Positions 8,258 to 17,897 of a stretch of 64,000 nucleotides of DNA are shown in pieces (positions within the stretch are counted from its first letter, which is position 1; each line of letters begins with the position of its first letter). The notes under the pieces are model-generated. The model was not told the origin of the DNA and did no database searches. It saw only the letters and a program-made list of their open reading frames with translations. This stretch comes from JACPYG01 sp038063015. Lineage in GTDB: Bacteria > Patescibacteriota > Minisyncoccia > Minisyncoccales > Staskawiczbacteraceae. The translations under genes and the position numbers were made by a program. The DNA lies in contig JBBTVX010000006.1 of NCBI GenBank assembly GCA_038063015.1, positions 1 through 64,000 on the forward strand. The letters run 5' to 3'.

Positions 8258-8626
8258 TTATTTTAAATCAACGGGATTTTTAGATTCGACGGGGTTTTTA
8301 GATTCAGTTTCGGTTATATCTATTACTGAAAAGGGGTTTGAATATTTTTCGACAGAGAATTCTTTAAATTTTTGTTCTCTTGCTTGCCATTCTTCCAAGA
8401 TTTTCTGGTAGTCGCTGTATTCAAACTTAATAATATTTTCAGTAATTTTCGGCTCCTCTTTTTTTACTAAAAGCGCATATTTATAAAGTAAAAATTCTCC
8501 TAAAATTAAATCAAGTAAAACAAGAATTAAAATAATTGAAAAAGCATGAGATCCTAAAATCCAAGGAACTTTTTTTATTTTTTCTATTTGTATTATATTA
8601 AATATTTTATTAAAAATAAATCTCAT
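8258..8626 (-). CDS. Last gene of the pilus operon: small single-pass membrane protein
   Basis: 122 residues. A hydrophobic segment at about residues 26-50 (AFSIILILVLLDLILGEFLLY) is followed by a charged, probably extracytoplasmic tail with a short repeat ESKNPV-ESKNPV near the end. It overlaps the PilO-like gene by 4 nt and ends just before the terminator. The place in the operon is where a PilP-like lipoprotein could be found, but I see no lipobox or PilP similarity. Function unknown. Confidence 0.6.
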   Translation of the reverse strand: MRFIFNKIFNIIQIEKIKKVPWILGSHAFSIILILVLLDLILGEFLLYKYALLVKKEEPKITENIIKFEYSDYQKILEEWQAREQKFKEFSVEKYSNPFSVIDITETESKNPVESKNPVDLK

Positions 8627-9165
8627 TGTTTTGTAAAAGCTTTTATTAAAAAAAGAGTATCAACTTTTTCAGGAGAATAATTTTTAGAAATATTTTGTTC
8701 TGTTGAATTTTTGATTGTTAAATTTTTAATTTCAATTAAATAGGGGCCAGTTTCTAATTTTTCTGAAAATTCTAACATTTTTGAAAAATCTCCGCTGGAA
8801 AAAAACTGAAAAGAAATAAAATTTTGATTTCCTTTTTTAGGCGGGGGCAGTAAAGAAATTTTTGAGGTGATTTCCAAATCTGAAGCTGTTTTTTCTAAAA
8901 ATTTTATAAAATCAACCGGATTTTTTGAATCAATAAACAATTGTTCCATTTTTTCTAAATCCGGCTTGTAGAGAGAATAATTTTTTTCAAAATTTTCTAT
9001 TTCATTAGCTTGAATTCCTAAAGTAGCTATATTATTTTTTTCCAAAAAAGCCTCTTTTGAGCTCATTTTAATTTCCGCCAATAGGGGCCGAATAAAAAAC
9101 GCAATTAATGCCACAACTATTAACACAAAAATTATTAAAGCAATGTTGATTTTTTTAGATGCCAT
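8623..9165 (-). CDS. pilO: PilO-like type IV pilus inner-membrane assembly protein
   Basis: About 180 residues: an N-terminal membrane helix (INIALIIFVLIVVALIAFF) and then a coiled-coil plus alpha/beta region with SLLPPPKKG, as in PilO, which pairs with PilN to link the inner-membrane platform to the pilus. The ATG at 9165 (MASKK) is chosen over an in-frame TTG at 9180. It overlaps pilN by 11 nt and the next gene by 4 nt. PilO proteins diverge strongly; the assignment rests on topology and gene order. Confidence 0.7.
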   Translation of the reverse strand: MASKKINIALIIFVLIVVALIAFFIRPLLAEIKMSSKEAFLEKNNIATLGIQANEIENFEKNYSLYKPDLEKMEQLFIDSKNPVDFIKFLEKTASDLEITSKISLLPPPKKGNQNFISFQFFSSGDFSKMLEFSEKLETGPYLIEIKNLTIKNSTEQNISKNYSPEKVDTLFLIKAFTKQ

Positions 9166-9718
9166 TGTTGCGAATTTCAAAAGTCAAATTGAAATTAATA
9201 TTTTTGGGGTTTGTCCAATTCTCGGGCGAAAAATAGGAATTTTCTATTTTTTGATTTTCCTCAATATTTTTTTTAAAAAGCAGCAAGTTTTCCCGAGAGT
9301 CGCTAATTCCGGCAGCAATCACTTTGATTTTTTTACCTTCGTCTTTGTTTAATGAGAGCTCTGTTAAATATAGATCTTCCGGACGTTGGATATTTGATAT
9401 AAGTTTTAATGCTTGGCTAAAATATATTTTTTGTTCATAAAAATCTTTAAGCTGGAATATGGTCTTATTATATTTTTGGATAATAATTTTAAAATTTTGA
9501 AAACTAGGGGTTTGATATCTTTTTTCCGCCTGTTCTAAAATATTTTTTTGGTAATTAGCTTCAGCAACAATATAAAGTTTTATTGACGACAATATTAAAA
9601 TTAAACAAACTAAAGAAACTAAAATAGTAATTTCTAAAACAGCAATTAATTTTTCGCTTTTTTTCAAAAAAAGTTTCCCTTTTTCTTCTGGCGGCAAAAG
9701 ATTTATCATTAGATGCAT
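9155..9718 (-). CDS. pilN: PilN-like type IV pilus assembly protein
   Basis: 187 residues beginning MHLMINLLPPEEK, the conserved PilN N-terminal motif that binds the groove of PilM. One membrane helix (IAVLEITILVSLVCLILIL) follows and then a periplasmic-type coiled coil. Gene order pilM-pilN-pilO agrees. The start could also be the second Met, three residues downstream. It lies 3 nt after pilM. Confidence 0.8.
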   Translation of the reverse strand: MHLMINLLPPEEKGKLFLKKSEKLIAVLEITILVSLVCLILILSSIKLYIVAEANYQKNILEQAEKRYQTPSFQNFKIIIQKYNKTIFQLKDFYEQKIYFSQALKLISNIQRPEDLYLTELSLNKDEGKKIKVIAAGISDSRENLLLFKKNIEENQKIENSYFSPENWTNPKNINFNLTFEIRNNGI

Positions 9719-9721
9719 TGT

Positions 9722-10822
9722 TTAATAATTTTCTTTATCGTCCATCGCTCTTAGCGCTAATCCTATGGCAGTGGTAAAAGATAATATGTTTTTATTGATA
9801 GCATTATTGAGTCGTTTTGATAAAAAATTTATCCGGGGATTTCCCAATTCTACAGGAATTCCTAAATTTTTGAAAAGAAATTCTGGCAATCCTTTTAAAT
9901 TTGCCCCTCCTCCGCAAAGCAATATCTTTTCTATTTTCCCGTCAGGGAGAATATGTTCGTCAAAAGAATGGTCATGATAAAAATTTGAATATTTTTGTAT
10001 TTGCGATATTAAATCGTTTAAAATAGGAGTCATTATCTGTAATATTTTTTTTGCTTTGTCGTTTTTTTTCTCTCCGATTAGGCCATATTCTATTTTTAGT
10101 TTTTCGGCTTTGTCATAATTAATTTTTAAATTTTCTGATATGGCCATTGTTAATTGTTGCGATGAAATTGGAACTGAACAGGTAAAACGGATAGAATGGT
10201 CGGAAAAAATAATAAAATCAATATTATTTTTTCCGAAATCAATTAAAATTAATGGGGCAGAGCCGGCTTCTTCTTTTTTTATTAAAGCTCTAGCGATTGC
10301 TTGTGATTCAACTTCAAGAACAATGGGGATTAGCCCGGCTTTTTTAAAACAAGAAATATAGGAGTCGACTATTTTTTTTGGCATAGCGACTATCAACACA
10401 TTAAGATAATTAAGATAATTTTTAATAGGATAGATGGTTTGAAAATCCAAATAAACATCATCAATAGGCAAAGGAATATAATTTTCGGCTTGAAACGGAA
10501 CAGCCGACACTAATTCTTTCTCTTTCATTTTTGGCATTTGAATCACTTGTAAAAATGACTTCTCTTCTGGCAGAGACGCGAACACATATTTTGTATCAAG
10601 CTTTTTTCCTTTTATATTTTGGCAAGCTGTTTTAATAATTTTTACCAGAGCCTCTTCGTTTTTAATTATTCCTTCTTCAATTATCCCCGGTTTTATTTCA
10701 AGCTGATTGAAAGAAACTAAATCAAAAGATTTATTCTTTTTTTTAAGCTTGACGATTTTTAAAGACAGGTCGGTTATATCCAAGCCGAATGTTTCTTCTT
10801 TTAATGTTAAAAATTTAAGCAT
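9722..10822 (-). CDS. pilM: PilM, actin-fold type IV pilus assembly protein
   Basis: 366 residues of the actin-like ATPase fold used by PilM to bind the PilN tail on the cytoplasmic face. Motifs include FGLDITDLSLKIVKL (phosphate 1 region), LPEEKSFLQVIQMPKM, VPFQAENYIPLP and the late LCGGGANLKGLPEF nucleotide-binding loop. The order and length are typical. It lies 13 nt after a pilin-like gene and 3 nt before pilN. Confidence 0.9.
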   Translation of the reverse strand: MLKFLTLKEETFGLDITDLSLKIVKLKKKNKSFDLVSFNQLEIKPGIIEEGIIKNEEALVKIIKTACQNIKGKKLDTKYVFASLPEEKSFLQVIQMPKMKEKELVSAVPFQAENYIPLPIDDVYLDFQTIYPIKNYLNYLNVLIVAMPKKIVDSYISCFKKAGLIPIVLEVESQAIARALIKKEEAGSAPLILIDFGKNNIDFIIFSDHSIRFTCSVPISSQQLTMAISENLKINYDKAEKLKIEYGLIGEKKNDKAKKILQIMTPILNDLISQIQKYSNFYHDHSFDEHILPDGKIEKILLCGGGANLKGLPEFLFKNLGIPVELGNPRINFLSKRLNNAINKNILSFTTAIGLALRAMDDKENY

Positions 10823-10835
10823 TATTGTTATTATA

Positions 10836-12263
10836 TCATTTTATTTCTTCCCACGAAAGAATTGTATATTGGTCAGATGTCAAAGGAAAGCTGGGTGGCG
10901 GATTATATAAAAAATTTCCGTCATAATTGAACTGGCGAACTTGGTACCCTGTTCCATCGGTATAGGCAAATCCATATCTTTGATTTGTGCCGATCATGCC
11001 GTAAAGGGTAATTGTTTGGCGAATGTGATACGGCGAACAATTTGAAGAGTAGTAATATCTTCCCACGCGTCCATTCTGCGCGATAAGCGCGGCATCAACG
11101 CGCAGGTCGTTTTCGCTTGTCATACCAATATTAATATTTCCTTGAGCAATAAGCGCAACAACATCTTGACCATCATAATTTGTGTATTGAATATCGTTGT
11201 TGATAATAATATTTTTTCTTGAAGAAGGACTGTCGGGAAAAGATGCGGCGGCAATAGTAACGCGCGCAGTATTAATTTGACCGCTAACAAATATATTATC
11301 TTCTAAAAAAATAAGACCATTGGCGGGAAGCGGGTAATTGTTAATTAATTGCTGTCTTAAAATACTCCAAATCGACCATCCTTGTTGAGTAGGCCAGCCG
11401 GGATTACTGCAATTGCGCGGCGGATTAATAAAAGTGGTTATACGATATAAATCAAAAGTATCATCGGTTTTTAAAACGACATGGTAACCCAACGCGCCAC
11501 TGCCTGAAAGGTAAAAACCAGCCGCTTGCGCATCGTTTTTTATTTGGGCGAGGTCTGCGGTAATGCCGGCAAAATCCGTTGCTGGAACTGGAAATTGGCG
11601 GCCAGCTATAAAAACATCAGGTCTTGACGGCGCAGAATTAGGCGGTAAAGGATCAGCGGGAAAAACATGGGTGTGAACGCCAAATTCATTTGCTCCGCTA
11701 TGGTCAGGGTCGTCATAAGAAACAAGGGCGCTGGAAATAATATTATGGGCAAGTCCGTCAAAACGGATGCCGCCATTTGATTGAATGGGTCCGAATACTT
11801 CAGTTCCTTCTCCAAACCTTATTGCTGAGTTGGCCACAACAGCGTATTTAGCAAAAGATGGTTTTGCTAAACGGATTTCAATACTTCGCGAGATGTTTTG
11901 GTCAGCTATTATTTTTCCAGTAGATTTTACGACAACAATTGATGACCCAATGGACGGCGGCGTTATATTAAGAATAAATTGGCCGATAGTATTTCCATCT
12001 TTATCATTAAAATCATGGGAATAAGGGCCGGGAATTTCCGTTCCATCTTGGTAGTCTTGGGGCGCGTGAGCAAGATGCCAGCGATAATAGTCAATGCCCG
12101 CCTCTGCAATCTGAATAGCCAGTTCACGGTTAAACCCTTGTTGAGAGGATTTAATGCCCATATTCACAACGTTAATCGCTCCTCCAATAAACAGAATAGC
12201 AATTGAGGCAAAAATAATCACTTGAATAAGAATTTGACCTTGTTGATTTTTTAATTTCGTCAT
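10836..12263 (-). CDS. PilX-like type IV pilus accessory protein
   Basis: 475 residues. The N-terminus QQGQILIQVIIFASIAILF is a hydrophobic pilin-like helix but lacks a canonical G-F-x4-E cleavage site, as in PilX-like proteins. A long extracellular region with repeated hydrophobic strands and Asn-rich stretches (NIIINNDIQYTNYDG) suggests a surface beta domain. It overlaps the preceding prepilin gene by 4 nt. Probably a minor pilus subunit or tip protein; the exact role is unknown. Confidence 0.65.
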   Translation of the reverse strand: MTKLKNQQGQILIQVIIFASIAILFIGGAINVVNMGIKSSQQGFNRELAIQIAEAGIDYYRWHLAHAPQDYQDGTEIPGPYSHDFNDKDGNTIGQFILNITPPSIGSSIVVVKSTGKIIADQNISRSIEIRLAKPSFAKYAVVANSAIRFGEGTEVFGPIQSNGGIRFDGLAHNIISSALVSYDDPDHSGANEFGVHTHVFPADPLPPNSAPSRPDVFIAGRQFPVPATDFAGITADLAQIKNDAQAAGFYLSGSGALGYHVVLKTDDTFDLYRITTFINPPRNCSNPGWPTQQGWSIWSILRQQLINNYPLPANGLIFLEDNIFVSGQINTARVTIAAASFPDSPSSRKNIIINNDIQYTNYDGQDVVALIAQGNINIGMTSENDLRVDAALIAQNGRVGRYYYSSNCSPYHIRQTITLYGMIGTNQRYGFAYTDGTGYQVRQFNYDGNFLYNPPPSFPLTSDQYTILSWEEIK

Positions 12264-12877
12264 TGATTATCTTTTAGGTTTCTAATTGACGCTTGAGTAG
12301 TAATAGTAACGGGACCCGGCGGTTTTGAAGGGTCATGGTCAACAATAATAGTAATTTTTATTAAACGTATCGCTAATATATTAATTGGGTTTGTCAAAGA
12401 TGGAGTAAATCCGTCGTAATTTGTATCGTAATAACTAAATATGGGGTCAGCTCCGTTGGCAATATCATGAACGAACTCGTTTATTGTTTCAGCGGCGGGG
12501 TTATAAGTAAGCGGGCTACCCGATGGTTTCAACACCCCCTTTTTTAATATAGTTCCGTCAAGAAAATAACGAAGCCGTTCTTTTATTCCATCATCATCAA
12601 TATCGCTATAAAATATAAAAGAAGTAAAGGTTGCGCTATCAATGGGATAGGCGCCAATACTGGAAGACGAGGCTGAACGGATTTCAGCGGTTATTGTTTT
12701 AAATATTTTATGCACATCTTCTTGGGCAGTAATATCGCTGAATATAATATTGTTTAACGAAAATATATCTTTTTGAAAAGTCCAGATAGCCAGCCCGATT
12801 AAGCTGAGAATAGAAAGACCGACAAGAAGCTCAACTATTGAAAATCCAAAAGAATTTTTAGATGATTTATGTTGCAT
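12260..12877 (-). CDS. Type IV prepilin (PilW-like minor pilin)
   Basis: 205 residues with a class III signal GFSIVELLVGLSILSLIG: Gly before the cleavage site, Glu at +5 and a hydrophobic helix. The rest is a globular pilin domain. It overlaps the PilX-like gene by 4 nt and lies 4 nt after the large prepilin gene. A minor pilin, processed by a prepilin peptidase not encoded in this window. Confidence 0.85.
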   Translation of the reverse strand: MQHKSSKNSFGFSIVELLVGLSILSLIGLAIWTFQKDIFSLNNIIFSDITAQEDVHKIFKTITAEIRSASSSSIGAYPIDSATFTSFIFYSDIDDDGIKERLRYFLDGTILKKGVLKPSGSPLTYNPAAETINEFVHDIANGADPIFSYYDTNYDGFTPSLTNPINILAIRLIKITIIVDHDPSKPPGPVTITTQASIRNLKDNQ

Positions 12878-12881
12878 ATGT

Positions 12882-14702
12882 TTAACGCCCGAGCGAAGGG
12901 TTGAGAATTACTTCGTTTTGTTGCCATGAAGTTGAAATATTCACCGTGTTGATTGATGTTTGATATCCAGATTTTAAAACGGTGAGAGTATAATCTCCGG
13001 AAGTAAGTCCAGTAAATATCACTTGTCCGGAAGGAACGCACAATGAAGAGAAAGTAAAAGCCACTTCAGCAATGTTCGGCGTAAAGTTGGTATCCGCGGT
13101 TTGTAAAAATATCTTATAGCGTAAATATCTGTCGCCACTATGAATGGGATTAATATTGGCGTTGGCAAGAGTATAAAAAGTATTTGGAGTTCCATCAGGC
13201 CCTAAAAAATTCCAGTTTGTTGTATCGCTATTGGTGGCAATTTGAAACTTGATATTATCAGAGCCGGTTTCTGGCGGTTGGTCTTGCGGTTTCCATAAAA
13301 TTTGATAGAAATTGCTTTCTGAGCCAGTATCAAAAGTAGAAGAAATTAAATTTCCCGATGATTCATATTCGTCAAATGTTTTTTTTAACCGTAATTCTCC
13401 GGAGGGATTGTCAATGTCGATATTGCCGTCGGAATCAAAATATTTTGAACGGTCAATAAAATTTTCCTGGCCAGCTCCGCCTGACCAATCGGTTTGAATT
13501 AAAAATCCGCGGCCAGTAACAAGAGAATTATTATATCCTGTTTTTTCAAGAGTTACATTGGCGCCAGATAATGGAAGATGGGTGCTTACATCTTTTACAG
13601 TTACCAGAAGAGATAGAGGATTTTTAGGCGCGATCACGAGCTTTAAGTTTTGTTCTGTGTCTGGTCCAAGATTTGAAGGCAAAAGCGGAATTGCGCCAAT
13701 AATGTCATAGTCGTTGTCATTAAGAGAAAAATTATATGTATCCCACTCAAGACCATTAATATTTTTTATCCCAGAGCTATTAGTCGCATAATTTTGCGCA
13801 TATTTTAGAATGTCGGGATCTGCGCCGATAAGTTTCGTCCCTTTCAATGAAAAAGCTATATTGCCAACAGGGGAACATATTTCAGTGGCGCTTGTTACAT
13901 TAAGAGAACTTGTTTTATCAATTGCGAAACTAATCTGGGTTGCTTGTTGTTCAGCAACGCTGGCGTGCGGTTTCGTTGGATTTGGGTTTTCCGGCGAATC
14001 TATCGCATATGTTTTTTCTTGAGAATATCCTTGTTTCGAAACAATGATTTCGTACGCTCCGACGCCTGGGGGCGTATCAACTATTTGTAGCAGGCCGTTA
14101 TTATTTGTGGTATCGTCTATTGCAAAAGGCGGACTCGCCTGATTATTTGCAACATGCACATTCGCCCCTTGCACCGGCTGGCCGTTTGCATCAAAAACTT
14201 GAATAAAAAGCGCTCCGTTAACAGATGCGCCTTCTAAATTTTTGGGTGCGACATTAGTGGTAAAAGATAGTGGTCTAAAATTTTTGCAAGAAGAACAAGA
14301 AACTTCTAATTCAACAAATTTATAATCGGCCGGCGAAAGATCGTTGGGGTTACCTCCGATAGTTCCGTCGAATGGATCGTCAATATTGCGGATGTTGGTT
14401 TTTGCGGAGAATTCAGTGTTGTCGCGCGTCAACGTTTGATTTTGTTGAATTTTTCCCGAAGGCAAACCGCCAACTATACCCACATCAGTATATGGAAGAT
14501 TGCGGATTATTTCAAACTGTTCGTTGGCTAATGCGGTGGCGACCACTTTAAGTCGAGAAGCGCGTATGGTTTCAAGCAAACTGATATATGCCTGATAAAT
14601 ACTCAATGAAAGAATTAAAAAAACAGCAAGTCCCACAATAATTTCAATTAGGGTAAATCCCTTCTGTAAATTAAAATGATTTTTTTTTGTAAATAAAAAC
14701 AT
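12882..14702 (-). CDS. Large prepilin with carboxypeptidase-regulatory-like domains
   Basis: 606 residues, far longer than an ordinary pilin. A class III leader KGFTLIEIIVGLAVFLILS is followed by a pilin stalk (RLKVVATALANEQFEIIRNL). Several Ig-like/carboxypeptidase-regulatory-like modules follow, recognisable by GQPVQGANVHV...PPGVGAYEIIVSKQGY, LPLSGANVTLEK and TGLTSGDYTLTVLKSGY. A CSSCKNF pair may form a disulfide. This is a candidate adhesive tip pilin in an epibiotic organism (inference). Start ATG is supported by a 5-nt gap from the PilC gene. Confidence 0.8.
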   Translation of the reverse strand: MFLFTKKNHFNLQKGFTLIEIIVGLAVFLILSLSIYQAYISLLETIRASRLKVVATALANEQFEIIRNLPYTDVGIVGGLPSGKIQQNQTLTRDNTEFSAKTNIRNIDDPFDGTIGGNPNDLSPADYKFVELEVSCSSCKNFRPLSFTTNVAPKNLEGASVNGALFIQVFDANGQPVQGANVHVANNQASPPFAIDDTTNNNGLLQIVDTPPGVGAYEIIVSKQGYSQEKTYAIDSPENPNPTKPHASVAEQQATQISFAIDKTSSLNVTSATEICSPVGNIAFSLKGTKLIGADPDILKYAQNYATNSSGIKNINGLEWDTYNFSLNDNDYDIIGAIPLLPSNLGPDTEQNLKLVIAPKNPLSLLVTVKDVSTHLPLSGANVTLEKTGYNNSLVTGRGFLIQTDWSGGAGQENFIDRSKYFDSDGNIDIDNPSGELRLKKTFDEYESSGNLISSTFDTGSESNFYQILWKPQDQPPETGSDNIKFQIATNSDTTNWNFLGPDGTPNTFYTLANANINPIHSGDRYLRYKIFLQTADTNFTPNIAEVAFTFSSLCVPSGQVIFTGLTSGDYTLTVLKSGYQTSINTVNISTSWQQNEVILNPSLGR

Positions 14703-14707
14703 AGTTT

Positions 14708-15925
14708 TTATACGATAGATTGCATGGCCGAATACATTGGTCCAATTATAGAAACCGCAAAAAACCCGACAGCCAGCCCTAAAATAAGTATTAAAACCGG
14801 TTCAATTGCGGTTGAAAGATTTTCGGCCGCGGCAACAACTTCTTGTTCGTAAAATTCCGCTAATTTTTTCAAGATGGTTGAGGTTTTTCCCGTTTCTTCG
14901 CCGACCTCCATCATTTCAATTGTGCCGAAAGGGAAAAGGGTTTGATGGGTTTTTAACGCGCCGGATAGTTTTTCTCCTTTTTTAATTTTTTCTATAGCTC
15001 CGATCAAAGCTTTTTTAAAGTAGAAATTATCAACAGTTTTAGAGATAATTTCCAAAGATTTTATCAGCGGAACGCCAGAGGATATAAGGGAACTTAATGA
15101 ACGGATAAGAAGCGCAGAATTACTTTTTTTAACAAATGAGGAAATTAATGGTATTTTTAACAACAGAGCATCCTTAATCCATTTCCCATTTTTAGTTTTT
15201 ATTGCCAATAGAAAAGAACAAATCAGAACCGGCGGAATTAAAAGCAGAAAATACCAGTTTTTTTGGGCAAAGAATCCAAAATCAAGGATAATCCTTGTAT
15301 ATATAGGAATCTCAACGTTCATACTGTTGAAGAACTCGCCCAAACGAGGCAAAACCACAGTTACAATTAATATTCCAATTCCAAGCATAGTTAATAAAAC
15401 GATGGAAGGATAAATCATGGCATTCCGCATTTTGGATTTTAATTCGTGCTCTTTTTCCATCTGCAGGCAAAGAGTTTCAAAAACTTCGTCTAGCGTTCCC
15501 GATTCTTCTCCAATTTTTACCATATTTAAAAAGAGGTCAGAAAAAATATCGGGATATTCAGCCAAAGAATCAGAGAAATTATTTCCCTTATTAATTTTTT
15601 CTTTAATACCGAGCAATGCGTTCCGCAATTTTCTATTTTTAAATTGCATAGACAGGATGTCTAAACTCTTTACCATAGAAAGACCGGCGCCAACCATGAC
15701 TTGTAAATTTTTAATCAGCATCACTTTTTTTATTGGAGAAACAGCAAAAGAGGGGAACAAGAATCCCAATTTATTTTTTTTAATTTTTTCTTCTGAAACA
15801 GCCCTGATTAAAATAAGGCCATCGTTTTTTAAACTTTGAGAAAGCTGATTGATGTCTTTGGCGGGCAAATTGCCAGTTTTTGTTTCGCCATTAAAAGATT
15901 TGGCAGTGTAAAAATAATTTGGCAT
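14708..15925 (-). CDS. pilC: Type IV pilus platform protein PilC (GspF family)
   Basis: 405 residues, full length. Two T2SSF domains are visible, each followed by membrane helices: the first around LRNALLGIKEKINKGNNFSD and SLAEYPDIFSDLFLNMVKIG; the second around ALIGAIEKIKKGEKLSGAL, LFPFGTIEMMEVGEETG and FYEQEVVAAAENLSTAIEP. The C-terminal helix VLILILGLAVGFFAVSII is typical. It is the inner-membrane platform on which PilB acts; it lies 28 nt after the PilB gene. Confidence 0.93.
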   Translation of the reverse strand: MPNYFYTAKSFNGETKTGNLPAKDINQLSQSLKNDGLILIRAVSEEKIKKNKLGFLFPSFAVSPIKKVMLIKNLQVMVGAGLSMVKSLDILSMQFKNRKLRNALLGIKEKINKGNNFSDSLAEYPDIFSDLFLNMVKIGEESGTLDEVFETLCLQMEKEHELKSKMRNAMIYPSIVLLTMLGIGILIVTVVLPRLGEFFNSMNVEIPIYTRIILDFGFFAQKNWYFLLLIPPVLICSFLLAIKTKNGKWIKDALLLKIPLISSFVKKSNSALLIRSLSSLISSGVPLIKSLEIISKTVDNFYFKKALIGAIEKIKKGEKLSGALKTHQTLFPFGTIEMMEVGEETGKTSTILKKLAEFYEQEVVAAAENLSTAIEPVLILILGLAVGFFAVSIIGPMYSAMQSIV

Positions 15926-15953
15926 TTTTTTTACTTTAATTATAGCCTTGTTG

Positions 15954-17711
15954 CTATTCCGTAATAACGCGGAGAACTTCTTCTATTGATGTTATTCCCT
16001 GGGCCGCTTTAACGAAGCCATCTTCAATCATTGTTCTCATTCCTTCTTTTATTGCTTGATCCGCAATTTCTTTAGTTGTCGCTTTTTTAACGATTAATTC
16101 TTTTATTATTTCGCTTACCGGCAAAACCTCAACAATTCCAATTCGACCCTTATATCCGTCGGGAGAATCTTTTGACGGTTTTGGTCTGTAAAACTCAATG
16201 TCTTTTACTGTCGCCTTCGGCTTTATTAATTTTTCTTTTTTTAAAATTTCTAAAATTCGTTCTAAATTGCAATATTTGGCTAAACTTTTTAAATCAGAAG
16301 GTTTTAATTTATATTTTTCCTTGCTACCCGAGAATTTTCTCACTAACCGCTGAGCTATAATTAAGTTTAATGTTGAAGAAATTAAAAATGGTTCAGCTTT
16401 CATATCAATAAGACGGGGGATAGAGCCAGCGGCTTCTGTGGTGTGTAAAGTGGATAAAACTAAGTGGCCAGTTAGAGCGGCGTTGATTGCCAGGCCGGCT
16501 GTTTCGTCGTCTCGGATTTCTCCAACCATAATAATATCTGGGTCTTGTCTGACCAAAACTCTTAATCCAGAAGCAAAGGTAAGCCCTATTTTAGAATTAA
16601 TTTGAGTTTGGTTAATTCTTGGCATTCTGTATTCAATCGGGTCTTCAACTGTGGAAATATTCACATCCGGAGTATTAAGGATTTCCATTATTGCATACAG
16701 GGTGGTTGTTTTTCCGCAACCAGTGGGCCCGGTAATTAAAATCATTCCAGAGGGCTTGGCTAAGCTGTCGCGGATTTGCTCCAACGCTTTTCCGGTAAAA
16801 CCCAGACCGTCCAGGGTAGATGATTTGGTGTTTTCAGCCAGTAACCTCATTACAACTTTTTCGCCGTTGAAAACCGGCAAAATAGAAACTCTTATAGAAT
16901 ATTTAAAATCTTCTGTTTCAATTTTAAATCTGCCGTCTTGCGGGAGCCGATGTTCGTCAAGTTTTAAATTGGAAAGAACTTTTATCCTGGCCACAATGCC
17001 GAGGGCGGCTATAATAGGAAGAATCATCGCGTCGCGCAATATTCCGTCAATTCTATAGCGAACCGCAATATTCTTTTCTGATGGCTCAATATGCACATCG
17101 GAGGCTCCCTGTAAAATGGCGTGTTTTAATAAAGTGTCAACAATCATTATGATTGGCATTTCTTCCGCGGCTTTTTTTACATCGTCATTTTCTTTGAAAA
17201 TTTCTTCATCTTTTATGTGTTTGACTCCCTCAGTTTCTCCATTTCCTTTTATAAGAGATTCAAATTCTATTTCTAAGGTTTTTTGATATTGGGACAGAGC
17301 GTTTTTTATGCTTTCCGAAGTAGTTAATCTCGACAGTATTTTAAAAGAGGGAGTTGTTTTCTTGATAAATTCAATAGTCCTCAAATCTTCCGGGTCCAGC
17401 ATAGCCACCTCAAGATTATTATTTTTTTTGTTAAAAGCAATGATATTGTGAGCCCTTGCAATTGATTCAGGAATTATTTTTAAAATATCCGGTGAAATAA
17501 TTTCATTTTCTAAATTTATAAACGGAATTCCCAAAAGATAGGCTTTGATTTTTATCAATTCTTTTTCCTTAATTAAGCCGCTGGAAATTAAAATTTCGTC
17601 AATTTCTCGCTTGGATTCCTTGCTTTTTTCCAGCGCTTTTGTGAATTGATTTTCATTAATTAAGCCGGCATCTATAATAAATTTTTTTAATCGTTGCGGT
17701 TCAACTTTCAT
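15954..17711 (-). CDS. pilB: Type IV pilus extension ATPase PilB (GspE family)
   Basis: 585 residues from the ATG at 17711; an in-frame TTG six codons earlier is less likely. An N-terminal MshEN-type domain is followed by the ATPase core: ASDVHIEP, Walker A GPTGCGKTTT (about residues 328-337), Asp box STVEDPIEYR, Walker B IIMVGEIRDDETA and the His box LVLSTLHTTEA. The zinc-binding tetracysteine loop of most PilB/GspE proteins is absent; the corresponding stretch reads RKFSGSKEKY and RPKPSKDSPDGYKGRIGI. It is the first gene of the pilus operon and powers pilus extension. Confidence 0.93.
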   Translation of the reverse strand: MKVEPQRLKKFIIDAGLINENQFTKALEKSKESKREIDEILISSGLIKEKELIKIKAYLLGIPFINLENEIISPDILKIIPESIARAHNIIAFNKKNNNLEVAMLDPEDLRTIEFIKKTTPSFKILSRLTTSESIKNALSQYQKTLEIEFESLIKGNGETEGVKHIKDEEIFKENDDVKKAAEEMPIIMIVDTLLKHAILQGASDVHIEPSEKNIAVRYRIDGILRDAMILPIIAALGIVARIKVLSNLKLDEHRLPQDGRFKIETEDFKYSIRVSILPVFNGEKVVMRLLAENTKSSTLDGLGFTGKALEQIRDSLAKPSGMILITGPTGCGKTTTLYAIMEILNTPDVNISTVEDPIEYRMPRINQTQINSKIGLTFASGLRVLVRQDPDIIMVGEIRDDETAGLAINAALTGHLVLSTLHTTEAAGSIPRLIDMKAEPFLISSTLNLIIAQRLVRKFSGSKEKYKLKPSDLKSLAKYCNLERILEILKKEKLIKPKATVKDIEFYRPKPSKDSPDGYKGRIGIVEVLPVSEIIKELIVKKATTKEIADQAIKEGMRTMIEDGFVKAAQGITSIEEVLRVITE

Positions 17712-17826
17712 AAAAGTTTTAATTAACAATTATTATAATTATTGTAGCATATTTAAAAAACAGAGTAAAAATTTGAGGAGTGAATTAAGCGCATAGCGGT
17801 ATTGAAAATAGACAGCCCTTGCTTTA

Positions 17827-17855
17827 TTGTATTTTTATTGTATTAGGTTTAAAAT
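17827..17855 (+). promoter_or_regulatory. Candidate promoter of the response regulator gene
   Basis: TTGTAT (17827-17832), 17-nt spacer, TAAAAT (17850-17855), about 35 nt before the start codon. The remaining 168-bp divergent spacer between pilB and this gene is AT-rich and includes an inverted repeat near 17726-17746 on the pilB side. Confidence 0.5.
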
Positions 17856-17897
17856 AGTGTAATAGTGAGATAATAAAAAATATTAAAAATTAATTTT

